DNA of 64,000 nt from Ensifer sp. PDNC004 (GCF_016919405.1 NZ_CP070353.1:620001-684000); one strand, 5' to 3'; shown: positions 51,831 through 61,548, counted from the stretch's first letter. A program made the numbers and translations. The notes: generated from the sequence alone by a model not told the origin.

Positions 51831-52859
51831 ATGACCTGGCTACCGGCGGAAAACCGCTACGACACCATGAAATATAACCGCGTCGGCCGTTCCGGCCTGA
51901 AGCTGCCGGCGATCTCGCTGGGGCTCTGGCACAATTTCGGCGGCGACACGCCGCATGACCGCAAGGTCGACATGTGCCGCACCGCGTTCGATCTCGGCAT
52001 CACTCATTTCGACCTCGCCAACAATTACGGCCCGCCTCCGGGCTCGGCCGAGACCGCCTTCGGCGAGATCATGCGCACGGATTTCGCCCACCTGCGCGAC
52101 GAGCTGATCATCTCGTCCAAGGCCGGCTACGACATGTGGGCCGGTCCCTATGGCGAATGGGGCAGCCGCAAATACATGATCGCGTCCTGCGACCAGAGCC
52201 TGAAGCGCATGGGTCTCGACTATGTCGACATCTTCTATTCGCACCGCTTCGATCCGGAGACGCCGCTTGAGGAAACCTGCGGGGCGCTCGACCATATCGT
52301 GCGCTCGGGCCGCGCTCTCTATGTCGGCATCTCCTCCTACAATTCGCAGCGGACCCGCGAAGCGGCCGCGATCCTGAAGGACCTGGGCACGCCTTGCCTC
52401 ATACACCAGCCGAGCTATTCCATGCTCAACCGCTGGATCGAGGACGACGGGCTGATCCATACGCTCGAAGACCTCGGCATCGGCTCGATCGTGTTTTCGC
52501 CGCTGGCCCAGGGCATGCTGACGACCAAATATCTCGGCGGCATCCCTTCCGACAGCCGCGCGGCGCAGAACCACTTCCTGAAGAAGGACTTCATCCGTCC
52601 TGAAATCATCGACAATATCCGCAAGCTGAACGGCATTGCCGAAAAGCGCGGCCAGACGCTGGCGCAGATGGCGCTTGCCTGGGTGCTGCGCAATGGCCGC
52701 ATCACCTCGGCGCTGATCGGCGCCAGCCGTTCGGAGCAGATCGTCGATTGCGTCAAGGCGCTCGAAAACGACACGTTTACGGCCGACGAACTGGCCGAGA
52801 TCGATCTCTACGCGCGCGAGGCCGACATCAACCTCTGGGCCAAGTCGGCCGAGCTCTGA
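51831..52859 (+). CDS. Aldo/keto reductase (YghZ/MgrA-like)
   Basis: A 342-residue AKR. Catalytic residues are visible: Asp in ITHFDLANNYGP with Tyr in the same motif, Lys in LIISSKAGYDMW and His in VDIFYSHRFDPE. It also has the NADPH-binding end LIGASRSEQIVDCV. The sequence is closest to the L-glyceraldehyde-3-phosphate reductase group (YghZ), which often accompanies sugar operons. The ATG at 51831 has GCGGAGGATTTTTGCG upstream. The 129-base gap suggests it may also have its own promoter. Confidence 0.9.
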   Translation: MTWLPAENRYDTMKYNRVGRSGLKLPAISLGLWHNFGGDTPHDRKVDMCRTAFDLGITHFDLANNYGPPPGSAETAFGEIMRTDFAHLRDELIISSKAGYDMWAGPYGEWGSRKYMIASCDQSLKRMGLDYVDIFYSHRFDPETPLEETCGALDHIVRSGRALYVGISSYNSQRTREAAAILKDLGTPCLIHQPSYSMLNRWIEDDGLIHTLEDLGIGSIVFSPLAQGMLTTKYLGGIPSDSRAAQNHFLKKDFIRPEIIDNIRKLNGIAEKRGQTLAQMALAWVLRNGRITSALIGASRSEQIVDCVKALENDTFTADELAEIDLYAREADINLWAKSAEL

Positions 52860-53083
52860 TTTTGACCGAAAATATTGATTTGCCTGCATTTTGGGCAAAT
52901 CTCATTGCTTTCCGGCGCATTAGACAAAAGTCGAATATGCGCCGGAAAGCGGCTTCTGGACATGGTCAGGTGTTTCTGTAAGGTGCGACAATGCCTGGCG
53001 GTTGCGACGCCTGTTTGCGTCGTCTTCGACGGGTAACGAGGAGGAGAGCCACCCATCGTCCGGGAAGGGGCAGGGTGGATTGA

Positions 53084-54244
<1,161 letters not shown>

Positions 54245-54387
54245 GCTTTCTCCCTTGCTCATGGAAACGGGCCGCTCGCGATATCCTCGCGGGCGGCCTT
54301 TTCTTTGCGGCTCGCACAGCGTGTTGCGCGCCGTCGTTTCCGAATTTCGTGGTATGGTTGCTGCCTCAACAGGACGGAGGAAGAGCC

Positions 54388-54801
54388 ATGCCAAGCGAAG
54401 GCCAATCCGTCGTGCTCGGTCCCGACGAGGGGCGGCGCTACGACATGGGCGCGATCCAGGCGGTGTTCAAAGCCGATGGCGCCGAGACCGCCGGGCGCTT
54501 CTCGATCTCGGAATGGTGGCTGGAGGCGCGGCATGAAGGGCCGGGCGCCCACAGCCATGACGACAATGACGAGATCTTCTATGTGATCGAGGGTACGGCG
54601 AGCGTGCTCGTCGGCGACATCTGGCACCGGAAGCCGAAGGGTTCGCTATTCGTCATCCCGCGCGGGACGATGCATGACTTCAAGAATGAGAGCCGGGCCC
54701 GCATGGGGCTGCTCAACGTCTATGTCGGCGGCCCTTTCGAGGAGGCGATGCCCATGATTGTCGACTGGTATCGGGACAATCCGGCCAAGCGGATCGAGTG
54801 A
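54388..54801 (+). CDS. Cupin-domain protein
   Basis: A 137-residue single cupin. Metal-binding motif 1 is GAHSHDDNDEIFYVIEGTASVLVG and motif 2 is FVIPRGTMHDFKNES. The mix of His, Glu and His ligands is intact. Substrate unknown; such cupins may be dioxygenases, isomerases or binders. The start at 54388 follows GGAGGAAGAGCC. It lies between the TRAP binding-protein gene and the convergent TRAP permease genes, without a clear link. Confidence 0.85.
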   Translation: MPSEGQSVVLGPDEGRRYDMGAIQAVFKADGAETAGRFSISEWWLEARHEGPGAHSHDDNDEIFYVIEGTASVLVGDIWHRKPKGSLFVIPRGTMHDFKNESRARMGLLNVYVGGPFEEAMPMIVDWYRDNPAKRIE

Positions 54802-54908
54802 GCGAGCTTCGGTGGGCGGGAGTGGCGGCAAATGGCGACCGCCTGAGGGGCTGGTATCGTCCTGGGTCGATCATCTCAAGCTTGCGGAGACCGCGACTTC
54901 AAATGCGC

Positions 54909-55024
54909 CGTCATTCCTGTGCTTCTCACAGGCATCCGGCCGGTCCAAGTCCTTGGGCTGAAATGATTTTTCCGCGCCGCGGACGCGACGCTACTGGATT
55001 GCTGTGACGAGCACAGGAAGGACG
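54909..55024. repeat. MITE-like element with 29-bp imperfect inverted ends
   Basis: The left end 54909-54937 and the reverse complement of the right end 54996-55024 agree at 24 of 29 positions, and both contain CCTGTG and CACAG cores. The internal 58 bp are non-coding. The right end carries TGTGACGAGCACAGGAA, nearly the same as the core of the solo palindrome at 27980-28014. It is probably a non-autonomous or REP-type element. Confidence 0.65.
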
Positions 55025-55060
55025 GAGGTCTTGGCAATCATCGCATCCGGTTTTTCGCCA

Positions 55061-55092
55061 AACGAAAAGGGCGGCCCTTGCGGACCGCCCTT
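55061..55092 (-). terminator. Terminator of the TRAP permease operon
   Basis: Read on the minus strand: stem AAGGGCGG / CCGCCCTT followed by TTCGTTT, about 20 bases after the permease stop. Confidence 0.75.
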
Positions 55093-55112
55093 CTGTCTGT
55101 CTGCCGGCCGTC

Positions 55113-56957
55113 TTACTTGAACGACGGCGGCTGGCTGAGGTCGTTTGAAGGTGCGGTCTGCGGCTGGGCACCCGGGCTGCCAAACGACGGCGGCTGGCTG
55201 AGGTCGTTCGACGGAGCGGTCTGCGGCTGGGCGCCGCCCTGATCGGCCGGCTTTTGGTCGAGCGGGCTGCCGCCTGGAAGCTGCAGGCCGCCGGGAAGGC
55301 CGAGGCCGCCGCCATTGTCCGGCAAGGTGAGGCCGCCGCCGGGCGCAAAGCCGGGCACCTCGATCTTGATCGTGTTCGGATCGACCACCGTTCCCGTGCC
55401 CTTGTAGTGCATGACCATCTGCGGGAACATGATCGTCAGCGCCACCATCAGGATCTGGATCCCGACGAAGGGCACGGCACCCCAGTAGATCTGGCCGGTC
55501 GTGACGGGCTGGATGTTCTTGCCGGTGATCTTGTCGAGATAGGGCACCTTGGCCGCGACCGAGCGCAGATAGAAGAGCGCGAAGCCGAAGGGCGGGTGCA
55601 TGAAGCTCGTCTGCATATTGATGCCGAGCAGCACGCCGAACCAGATGAGGTCGATGCCGAGCTTGTCGGCGGCGGGTGCGAGCAGCGGCACGATGATGAA
55701 GGCGAGCTCGAAGAAGTCGAGGAAGAACGCCAGGAAGAAGACGAGCAGGTTGACCGCGATCAGGAAGCCGGTTTCGCCGCCCGGCATCGCCGTCAGCAGG
55801 TGTTCGACCCAGATATGGCCGTTGACGCCGTAGAAGGTGAGCGAGAAGACCCGAGCACCGATGAGGATGAACAGCACGAAAGCCGACAGGCGCGTCGTTG
55901 CCGTCAGCGCGCCGCGCACGACATCCATGTTGAGACGGCCCTTGGCGGCAGCCATGATCAGTGCACCGACCGCGCCCATGGCGCCGCCTTCCGTCGGCGT
56001 CGCGATGCCGAGGAAGATGGTGCCCAGCACGAGGAAGATCAGGGCGAGCGGCGGGATCAGCACGATGATGACCTGCTGGGCAAGCCTGGACATCGCGTTG
56101 ATCTTGAAGCTCTTGTCGATGAGGGCGACGACATAGATGAAGGCGACGCCGGCCGTTGCGCCGAGGATGTCGGCGTTGGCGCCATGGGTCGGGTAGAGGT
56201 AGACGTGGGCGCCATAGGCGAATGCAGCTGCCACGACGAGGGCGACGGCAAGCGAGGTGACGCCGGAGCCGAGGGTGCGGGCTGAAAGCGGCAATGCCGG
56301 CATCGAGTCGCGCCGGATGAAGGTCATGAGGAGGATGTAGCCCATGTAGAGGCCCGTGAGGACCAGGCCCGGGATCAGCGCGCCGGCATACATGTCGCCG
56401 ACCGAACGGCCGAGCTGGTCGGCAAGAACGATGAGCACGAGCGACGGCGGGATAATCTGGGCGAGCGTGCCTGAAGCCGCAATGACGCCCGAGGCGACCT
56501 TGCGGTCATAGCCGTAACGCAGCATGATCGGCAGCGAGATCAGGCCCATGGCGATGACCGAGGCGGCGACGACGCCGGTGGTGGCTGCAAGCAGCGCGCC
56601 GACGAAGATGACCGCATAGGCGAGACCGCCGCGGATCGGGCCGAAGAGCTGGCCGATCGTGTCGAGCAGGTCTTCCGCCATGCCCGATTTCTCGAGCACG
56701 ATCCCCATGAACGTAAAGAAGGGGATGGCAAGCAACGTGTCGTTCGACATCACCCCCCAGAACCGGTCCGGCAGCGCATTGAGCAACGGCCAGGAGAGAT
56801 TGATCGAGTCCGACAGCGGCGCGAGTTCGACGCCGATGATGAAGAACAGGAGACCATTGGCGGCGAGCGAGAAGGCGACCGGGTATCCCAGGAGCAGGAA
56901 CACGATCAGCGACACGAACATGATCGGCGCCAGGTTTTCGGCAATGAATTCGATCAT
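55113..56957 (-). CDS. TRAP transporter large permease (DctM/TakM-like) with repeated Pro/Gln/Ser tail
   Basis: A 614-residue inner-membrane permease with about 14 helices. Family motifs include PFFTFMGIVLEKSGMAEDLLDTI, GVVAASVIAMGLISLPIMLRYGYDRKVASGVIAASGTLAQIIPPS, PTEGGAMGAVGALIMAA and FAFYLRSV-like RSVAAKVPY near the end. An extra hydrophobic stretch (about 225-300) makes it longer than the usual 430-residue DctM, as in the mannitol/chloroaromatic (FcbT3/TakM) group. Residues about 550-614 form a polar tail with a 21-residue repeat present twice (GAQPQTAPSNDLSQPPSF core), coded by 63-bp direct repeats. It overlaps the small permease gene by 4 bp. Confidence 0.92.
   Translation of the reverse strand: MIEFIAENLAPIMFVSLIVFLLLGYPVAFSLAANGLLFFIIGVELAPLSDSINLSWPLLNALPDRFWGVMSNDTLLAIPFFTFMGIVLEKSGMAEDLLDTIGQLFGPIRGGLAYAVIFVGALLAATTGVVAASVIAMGLISLPIMLRYGYDRKVASGVIAASGTLAQIIPPSLVLIVLADQLGRSVGDMYAGALIPGLVLTGLYMGYILLMTFIRRDSMPALPLSARTLGSGVTSLAVALVVAAAFAYGAHVYLYPTHGANADILGATAGVAFIYVVALIDKSFKINAMSRLAQQVIIVLIPPLALIFLVLGTIFLGIATPTEGGAMGAVGALIMAAAKGRLNMDVVRGALTATTRLSAFVLFILIGARVFSLTFYGVNGHIWVEHLLTAMPGGETGFLIAVNLLVFFLAFFLDFFELAFIIVPLLAPAADKLGIDLIWFGVLLGINMQTSFMHPPFGFALFYLRSVAAKVPYLDKITGKNIQPVTTGQIYWGAVPFVGIQILMVALTIMFPQMVMHYKGTGTVVDPNTIKIEVPGFAPGGGLTLPDNGGGLGLPGGLQLPGGSPLDQKPADQGGAQPQTAPSNDLSQPPSFGSPGAQPQTAPSNDLSQPPSFK
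55118..55235. repeat. 63-bp tandem duplication in the 3' end of the TRAP permease gene
   Basis: Two near-identical units begin at 55120 and 55183 (AACGACGGCGGCTGGCTGAG, then GCGGTCTGCGGCTGGGC). They encode the C-terminal 21-residue repeat in frame. Length variation between strains would be expected. Confidence 0.75.
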
Positions 56958-57529
56958 GGGCGTGGCTCCGTCGACAGGGCATCGTCAAGCGGCGCATGGG
57001 TCGGCACATAGGGTGTCGGGTCGTCCATGTTTCCGGTCATGATCGCGATTTTCTTGATGATCTCGGACACGCCCTGGAAGGCCAGAAGCAGGAAGCCGAA
57101 GAGCAGAATGGCCTTGGCGGGCCAGATGATCAGGCCGCCGGCTGATGAGGAGACTTCGCCCGAGACATAGGACATCTTCACATAGGGGAAGAGGTAGTAG
57201 AGCACGAGCAGCACGAAGGGCATCAGGAAAAAGACGTGCCCGAAGAGGTCGATCCAGTGCTGCACCCGGCGCGAGAATTGGCCGTAGACCACGTCGATGC
57301 GGATGTGTTCGTTCTGGCTCAGCGTATAGGCGGCGGCGAACATGAACGCGGCGCCGAACAGGTACCACTGCGCCTCGAGCCAGGCGTTCGACGAAATGTT
57401 GAAGATCTTGCGGATGACGGCGTTGCCGGCGCTCACAAGCACGGCCGCCAGGATCAGCCACGCAACATTCTTTCCGATAAATTCCGTGATCGTGTCTATG
57501 AGTCGGCTGAAGCCGAGCAAAGCTCTCAT
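56954..57529 (-). CDS. TRAP transporter small permease (DctQ/TakQ-like)
   Basis: A 191-residue protein with four membrane helices (NVAWLILAAVLVSAGNAVIRKIF; WLEAQWYLFGAAFMFAAAYTL; VFFLMPFVLLVLYYLFPYV; AILLFGFLLLAFQGVSEIIKKI). The conserved EAQWYLF and NEHIRIDVVYGQ motifs are typical of DctQ. It partners the large permease. The start at 57529 has GGGGAGGAAATCG; the ORF to 57574 adds a basic leader. It overlaps the large permease gene by ATGA. Confidence 0.92.
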   Translation of the reverse strand: MRALLGFSRLIDTITEFIGKNVAWLILAAVLVSAGNAVIRKIFNISSNAWLEAQWYLFGAAFMFAAAYTLSQNEHIRIDVVYGQFSRRVQHWIDLFGHVFFLMPFVLLVLYYLFPYVKMSYVSGEVSSSAGGLIIWPAKAILLFGFLLLAFQGVSEIIKKIAIMTGNMDDPTPYVPTHAPLDDALSTEPRP

Positions 57530-57874
57530 CGATTTCCTCCCCGCGATGGCTTTTTTGGTTCTTGTGCCAAGCACAGCAAGAGTGCCGATTTCAAGCGCGC
57601 GTTCAAGTCCGGGCCGCGATTTTCCCGTCTAGTTGGGCCGCTTCCGACTAAAGTAGAATAGCCCGTTTCGGCGCTTTGCTCATTGTTTGTGCAATCCGGC
57701 CGCCGATGCCGGAACATGACGATCGTCAGCCATCTCTAGGGGCAGATCGCAGTCTCGAATCGATGTGGATCGCTGGCCGCAAATAGCGGGGAGAATGTTT
57801 TACTGTAACGTTGCAGGCTTGAATTTGTATGATTTTTGGGGTCGGATGGCGCCGCCAACGGAGGACGCCTGGAA
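57530..57874. other. Divergent control region of TRAP permeases and GH43 gene (345 bp)
   Basis: The region holds the operator-like site at 57803-57816 near the GH43 side. Promoter boxes could not be fixed. No ORF is supported. Confidence 0.5.
57803..57816. promoter_or_regulatory. LacI-type operator candidate 3 (before the GH43 gene)
   Basis: CTGTAACGTTGCAG is one mismatch from the palindrome CTGTAACGTTACAG and matches the sites at 41682 and 42004. It lies 59 bp before the GH43 ATG, suggesting control by the same LacI-type regulator. Confidence 0.55.
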
Positions 57875-59503
57875 ATGACCGCCATGATCCGAAACCCGAT
57901 CCTTAAAGGGTTCAACCCGGACCCTTCGATCTGCCGCGTCGGCGACGATTACTACATCGCCACCTCCACATTCGAATGGTATCCGGGCGTGCAGATCCAT
58001 CACTCGCGCGATCTGGTGAACTGGAAGCTCGTCCGCCGGCCGCTGGAGCGGGCAAGCCAGCTCGACATGCGCGGCAACCCCGACAGCTGCGGCGTCTGGG
58101 CGCCGTGCCTGTCCTATTGCGACGGGCTGTTCTGGCTTGTCTATACCGACGTCAAGCGCTTCGACGGCAACTTCAAGGACGCGCACAACTACATCGTCAC
58201 GGCCGAGGCGATCGAGGCGACCTGGTCGGATCCTGTTTATGTCAACTCCTCAGGCTTCGATCCCTCACTCTTCCACGACGATGACGGGCGCAAATGGTTC
58301 CTCAACATGCAATGGAACCACCGCACGATGAGCTTTGGCGGCTCGCCGAAACATCCGGCCTTCGACGGCGTCCTGCTGCAGGAGTGGGACGAGCGAACAC
58401 GCCGTCTCGTCGGTCCTGTCAAGAACATCTTTGCCGGCTCACCGCTCGGCCTCGTCGAGGGGCCGCATCTCTTCAAGAAGAACGGCTGGTACTATCTGAC
58501 GACGGCCGAAGGCGGCACCGGCTACGACCATGCCGTCACCATGGCGCGCTCACGCACGATCGACGGTCCCTATGAGATGCATCCGGACATCTACCTGATC
58601 ACGTCGAAGGATCACCCCGAAGCGCCGTTGCAGCGCGCCGGCCATGGCCAGTACATCGAGACGCCCGACGGACAGGCCTATCACACCCATCTAACCGGCA
58701 GGCCGCTTCCGCCGCAGCGTCGCTCTCCGCTCGGCCGCGAGACGGCACTGCAGAAATGTGTCTGGCGCGAGGATGGCTGGCTCTATCTAGAAAATGGCGG
58801 GCCGGTGCCGGAGGTGCTCGTCCCGGCTCCGGGACCTGTGGAGCAGGTGGTGGCACCCGTCGCCGTGGAGACGGAGTTCGACGACGGCGTGCTGCCGATC
58901 GACTTCCAGTGGCTGCGCACGCCGCAGCCGGAGCGGATCTTCTCGCTCGACCGGCGTCCGGGCCATCTGCGTCTCATCGGTCGCGAGAGCATCGGCAGCT
59001 GGTTCGAGCAGGCGCTGGTGGCGCGGCGGCAGGAACATCATTCCTTCCGCGCCGAGACGACGGTCGAGTTCACGGCAGAAACCTATCAGCAGGTGGCAGG
59101 CCTGACGCATTACTACAACCGCCACAAGTTTCATGCGCTCGGGGTCACCTGGCACGAGACGCTGGGACGTACGCTGATGATCCTCTCGTGCCCCGGCGAT
59201 TTTCCGCATGCGCGGCTGGAGTTTCCCGTCGGCGGCGGCATCGCCATTCCCGATGGTCCGCTCAAGCTTGCGATGGAGGTCCGCGACAACGACCTGCAGT
59301 TCCTCTGGCGGGCGAGCGGCACAGCGGAATGGCAGCCGATCGGCCCGGTTCTCGACGCGGGCGTGGTCTCGGACGAGGGCGGCCGCGGCGAGCACGGATC
59401 CTTCACCGGCGCCTTCGCCGGCCTGTTCGCCTTCGACACGTCAGGCGCTGGTAAGGCTGCCGATTTCGATCGCTTCCGCTACGTCAGCCTTGCGGCCGGT
59501 TGA
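57875..59503 (+). CDS. GH43 family beta-xylosidase/arabinofuranosidase
   Basis: A 542-residue cytoplasmic glycosidase. The five-bladed propeller (about 1-320) has the catalytic Asp base in KGFNPDPSICRVGDDYYIATSTFEWYPGV, the pKa-modulating Asp in SGFDPSLFHDDDG and the acid Glu in GLVEGPHLFKKNGWYYL. A C-terminal beta-sandwich (about 335-540) closes the site, as in the GH43 xylosidases of the Selenomonas SXA type. It should cleave xylooligosaccharides. The start at 57875 (or 57884) is chosen for homology; GGAGG lies 11 bases upstream. It has its own LacI-type operator. No transporter gene adjoins it. Confidence 0.93.
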   Translation: MTAMIRNPILKGFNPDPSICRVGDDYYIATSTFEWYPGVQIHHSRDLVNWKLVRRPLERASQLDMRGNPDSCGVWAPCLSYCDGLFWLVYTDVKRFDGNFKDAHNYIVTAEAIEATWSDPVYVNSSGFDPSLFHDDDGRKWFLNMQWNHRTMSFGGSPKHPAFDGVLLQEWDERTRRLVGPVKNIFAGSPLGLVEGPHLFKKNGWYYLTTAEGGTGYDHAVTMARSRTIDGPYEMHPDIYLITSKDHPEAPLQRAGHGQYIETPDGQAYHTHLTGRPLPPQRRSPLGRETALQKCVWREDGWLYLENGGPVPEVLVPAPGPVEQVVAPVAVETEFDDGVLPIDFQWLRTPQPERIFSLDRRPGHLRLIGRESIGSWFEQALVARRQEHHSFRAETTVEFTAETYQQVAGLTHYYNRHKFHALGVTWHETLGRTLMILSCPGDFPHARLEFPVGGGIAIPDGPLKLAMEVRDNDLQFLWRASGTAEWQPIGPVLDAGVVSDEGGRGEHGSFTGAFAGLFAFDTSGAGKAADFDRFRYVSLAAG

Positions 59504-59627
59504 TCTGTGAACATTAGGAATGCGAAATAAGTGATGGATATGATTACGTATTTGTAATGTAGAGTTTCATATTCGGTTCAGGAAGCGGGGCCTAATTTTC
59601 GGGTGCAGACAACGAAAGGACACCCGA

Positions 59628-60029
59628 ATGAAACGTCTCCTGATCGCGCTCGTCGCCAGCTCCGTTCTGATTACGCCGGTCGCAGCCCTTGCCCAGCCGG
59701 CAGGATCCTTCGAGGTGGCGCAGAACTATGATCGTTCGCGTCGACCCGTCGATCGCGACTACGATCGTCACATGGACCGCCGCGTGGATCGTCACGTCGA
59801 CAAGCACGTCACGATCGAAAAGCGGGTCATCGTCAAGAAGAAGGAGCGCTGGGCGCGGGGCCATCGCCTGTCGCCGGCCGAGCGTCGCCACATGGCGCAG
59901 GTGCGCGACTACCGTTACTACAAGCTTCGCCAGCCGCCGCGCGGCCAGCAGTGGGTGCGGTCCGGCAACGATTTCCTGCTGATCAGCCTTGCGACCGGCG
60001 TCATCGTCGGTCTGGCGGCAGCACGCTGA
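59628..60029 (+). CDS. RcnB-family periplasmic protein
   Basis: A 133-residue secreted protein. The signal peptide is at 1-22 (MKRLLIALVASSVLITPVAALA). Next is an Arg/Asp/His-rich repeat region (about 34-62: RPVDRDYDRHMDRRVDRHVDKHV), a basic stretch, and the RcnB-type end YYKLRQPPRGQQWVRSGNDFLLISLATGVIVGL. RcnB proteins help tune nickel and cobalt content or envelope stress. The His-rich part could bind metal. It is monocistronic, followed by a 14-bp-stem terminator, and convergent with the zinc genes. Confidence 0.82.
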   Translation: MKRLLIALVASSVLITPVAALAQPAGSFEVAQNYDRSRRPVDRDYDRHMDRRVDRHVDKHVTIEKRVIVKKKERWARGHRLSPAERRHMAQVRDYRYYKLRQPPRGQQWVRSGNDFLLISLATGVIVGLAAAR

Positions 60030-60047
60030 TACCACCCACTGGGTTCA

Positions 60048-60084
60048 GCGAAGGGGCGGCGTTTCACGCCGCCCCTTCGCCTTT
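60048..60084 (+). terminator. Strong terminator of the RcnB-like gene
   Basis: A perfect 14-bp stem (60048-60061 with 60067-60080, GCGAAGGGGCGGCG / CGCCGCCCCTTCGC), loop TTTCA, then CTTTTC. The stop codon of the convergent small gene lies in the loop. Confidence 0.85.
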
Positions 60085-60276
60085 TCGGTGACCGGAGCGT
60101 GGGTTTTGCCGGTCGCCAAACAGCAGCAGTTCGATGGCGCCTGCCGCTTGCGGCGCGTCCTCGTCCTCCGGCTCATCGCCCAGAAACGGATCGAACATCG
60201 GCACCGGCCGCCCGGCGGCGTTGAGCGCCATGCAGATGAAGCGCGGTCGGCGCGGTGCGCGTGCGGCGTCGGCCAT
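60064..60276 (-). CDS. Small acidic protein coupled to the COG0523 GTPase
   Basis: A 70-residue ORF whose ATG overlaps the GTPase stop as TGATG. The N-terminus is basic ([19 protein letters not shown]), the middle acidic (FDPFLGDEPEDEDAPQ), followed by GAIELLLFGDRQNP and a polar end. There is one Cys. I know no named family. Coupled translation suggests a partner or cofactor protein for zinc handling. The last codons run into the convergent terminator hairpin. Confidence 0.5.
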   Translation of the reverse strand: MADAARAPRRPRFICMALNAAGRPVPMFDPFLGDEPEDEDAPQAAGAIELLLFGDRQNPRSGHRKGEGAA

Positions 60277-61478
60277 CAGGCGGCCCGTGGCGACCAACTG
60301 GCGAAGGGGTCGGCAAGATCGCGCCAGCGTTCCGGACGAAAACGCTCGTCGGCGATCAGGCAGGCATCGAGTTCGGCGCGAAGTTCCGCCTCGTCCATCG
60401 GGTCGGCGCCGATGAAGACGATCTCCTGGCGACGATCACCCCAGACCGGGTCCAGGTAGGGACCGACCGCCTTCAGGAAGCCGGGTTCGCGTGGCCATTG
60501 CTCCTGCGGCACGGCCGACCACCACAGCCCCATCTTGCCGGTGCGAACGAGCGGGCCGGCCTGGCTGATCTCGCCGACATAATGCGGTCGGGTCGCCAGC
60601 CAGAAGAAGCCCTTGGCGCGAAGCACGCCCGGCCAGGAGCGGTTGAGAAAGGCCTGGAAGCGCATGGGATCGAGCGGACGGCGGGCGCGATAGACGAAGG
60701 AGCGGATGCCGTATTCCTCGGTCTCCGGGATATGATCCTTGAAGCCGTGCAGTTCCTTATACCAGAGCGGGTGTTCTTCGGCCTTGGCGAGATCGAAGCG
60801 ACCGGTTCCAAGGACCTCGCGCAGGTTCACCTTGCCGAAATCGGTTTCGATCAGCCGCGCATCGGGGTTGAGCCCGACGATGATCTTGCGGGCGGCATCC
60901 ACCTGCTCGGGCGTGGCAGTGCCGACCTTGTTCAAGACGACCACATCGGCGAACTCGATCTGCTCGACCAGGAGGTCGACGAGAGTGCGTGTATCGCCTT
61001 CGCCCGCCGTTTCGCCGCGATCGGCGAGGAAATCGAGCGAGGAATAGTCGGCGAGAAGATTTGCCGCGTCGACGACGGTCACCATCGTGTCGAGGCGGGC
61101 GACATCGGCCAGGCTTTCACCGTGCTCGTCGCGAAAATCGAAGGTGGTGGCGACGGGCAGGGGCTCGGAAATGCCGCTCGATTCGATCAGCAGATAGTCG
61201 AAGCGGTTCTGTTCCGCGAGATTGCGGACCTCCTTCAGGAGATCGTCGCGCAGCGTGCAACAGATGCAGCCATTGGTCATTTCCACCAGTTGCTCTTCCG
61301 TGCGCGACAGATCGGCGCCGCCGTCACGCACCAAAGCTGCGTCGATGTTGACCTCGCTCATGTCGTTGACAATGACGGCGACGCGCAGGCCGTCGCGGTT
61401 GGAAAGCACGTGGCTGAGCAGCGTCGTCTTGCCGGCGCCAAGGAAGCCGGAGAGAACGGTGACGGGGAGCTTTTCCAT
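60276..61478 (-). CDS. COG0523 G3E-family GTPase, probable zinc metallochaperone
   Basis: A 400-residue protein related to CobW, ZigA and YciC. The P-loop is [17 protein letters not shown] at residues 9-25, and the metal motif is Cys71, Cys73, Cys74 ([11 protein letters not shown]). The switch region has [12 protein letters not shown]. The base-recognition motif reads LNKVG instead of NKxD. The CobW C-terminal domain spans about 255-380 ([16 protein letters not shown]). The position between znuA and a Zur-like site, not the cob genes, argues for zinc allocation during limitation. The ATG at 61478 is preceded by TACAGGAACC. Confidence 0.9.
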   Translation of the reverse strand: MEKLPVTVLSGFLGAGKTTLLSHVLSNRDGLRVAVIVNDMSEVNIDAALVRDGGADLSRTEEQLVEMTNGCICCTLRDDLLKEVRNLAEQNRFDYLLIESSGISEPLPVATTFDFRDEHGESLADVARLDTMVTVVDAANLLADYSSLDFLADRGETAGEGDTRTLVDLLVEQIEFADVVVLNKVGTATPEQVDAARKIIVGLNPDARLIETDFGKVNLREVLGTGRFDLAKAEEHPLWYKELHGFKDHIPETEEYGIRSFVYRARRPLDPMRFQAFLNRSWPGVLRAKGFFWLATRPHYVGEISQAGPLVRTGKMGLWWSAVPQEQWPREPGFLKAVGPYLDPVWGDRRQEIVFIGADPMDEAELRAELDACLIADERFRPERWRDLADPFASWSPRAA

Positions 61479-61492
61479 CGATTGGTTCCTGT

Positions 61493-61509
61493 ATGTTATA
61501 TCGTTACAG
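61493..61509 (-). promoter_or_regulatory. Candidate Zur-type operator before the COG0523 gene
   Basis: ATGTTATATCGTTACAG contains the strong half-site ATGTTATA of Zur boxes, but the second half is degenerate. It also matches 12 of 14 positions of the CTGTAACGATACAG motif on the minus strand. Its centre is about 23 bp before the ATG. Confidence 0.4.
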
Positions 61510-61520
61510 ATGCAGTCGTT

Positions 61521-61548
61521 AAAAAAGGCGAGCGCGATTGCTCGCCTT
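61521..61548 (-). terminator. Terminator downstream of znuA
   Basis: Stem AAGGCGAGC / GCTCGCCTT with loop GCGATT; on the minus strand it is followed by a run of six T. It would end znuA transcripts about 220 bases after the stop and insulate the COG0523 promoter. Confidence 0.75.

Larger units (their letters stand above)
54802..55112. other. Convergent intergenic region (311 bp)
   Basis: It holds the MITE-like element at 54909-55024 and the terminator at 55061-55092. No ORF is supported. Confidence 0.5.

Noticed and set aside
60276..61478. Calling the COG0523 gene cobW
   Set aside because: It is CobW-related, but the neighbours are zinc genes and it is 50 kb from the cob run, so a zinc role is more likely.
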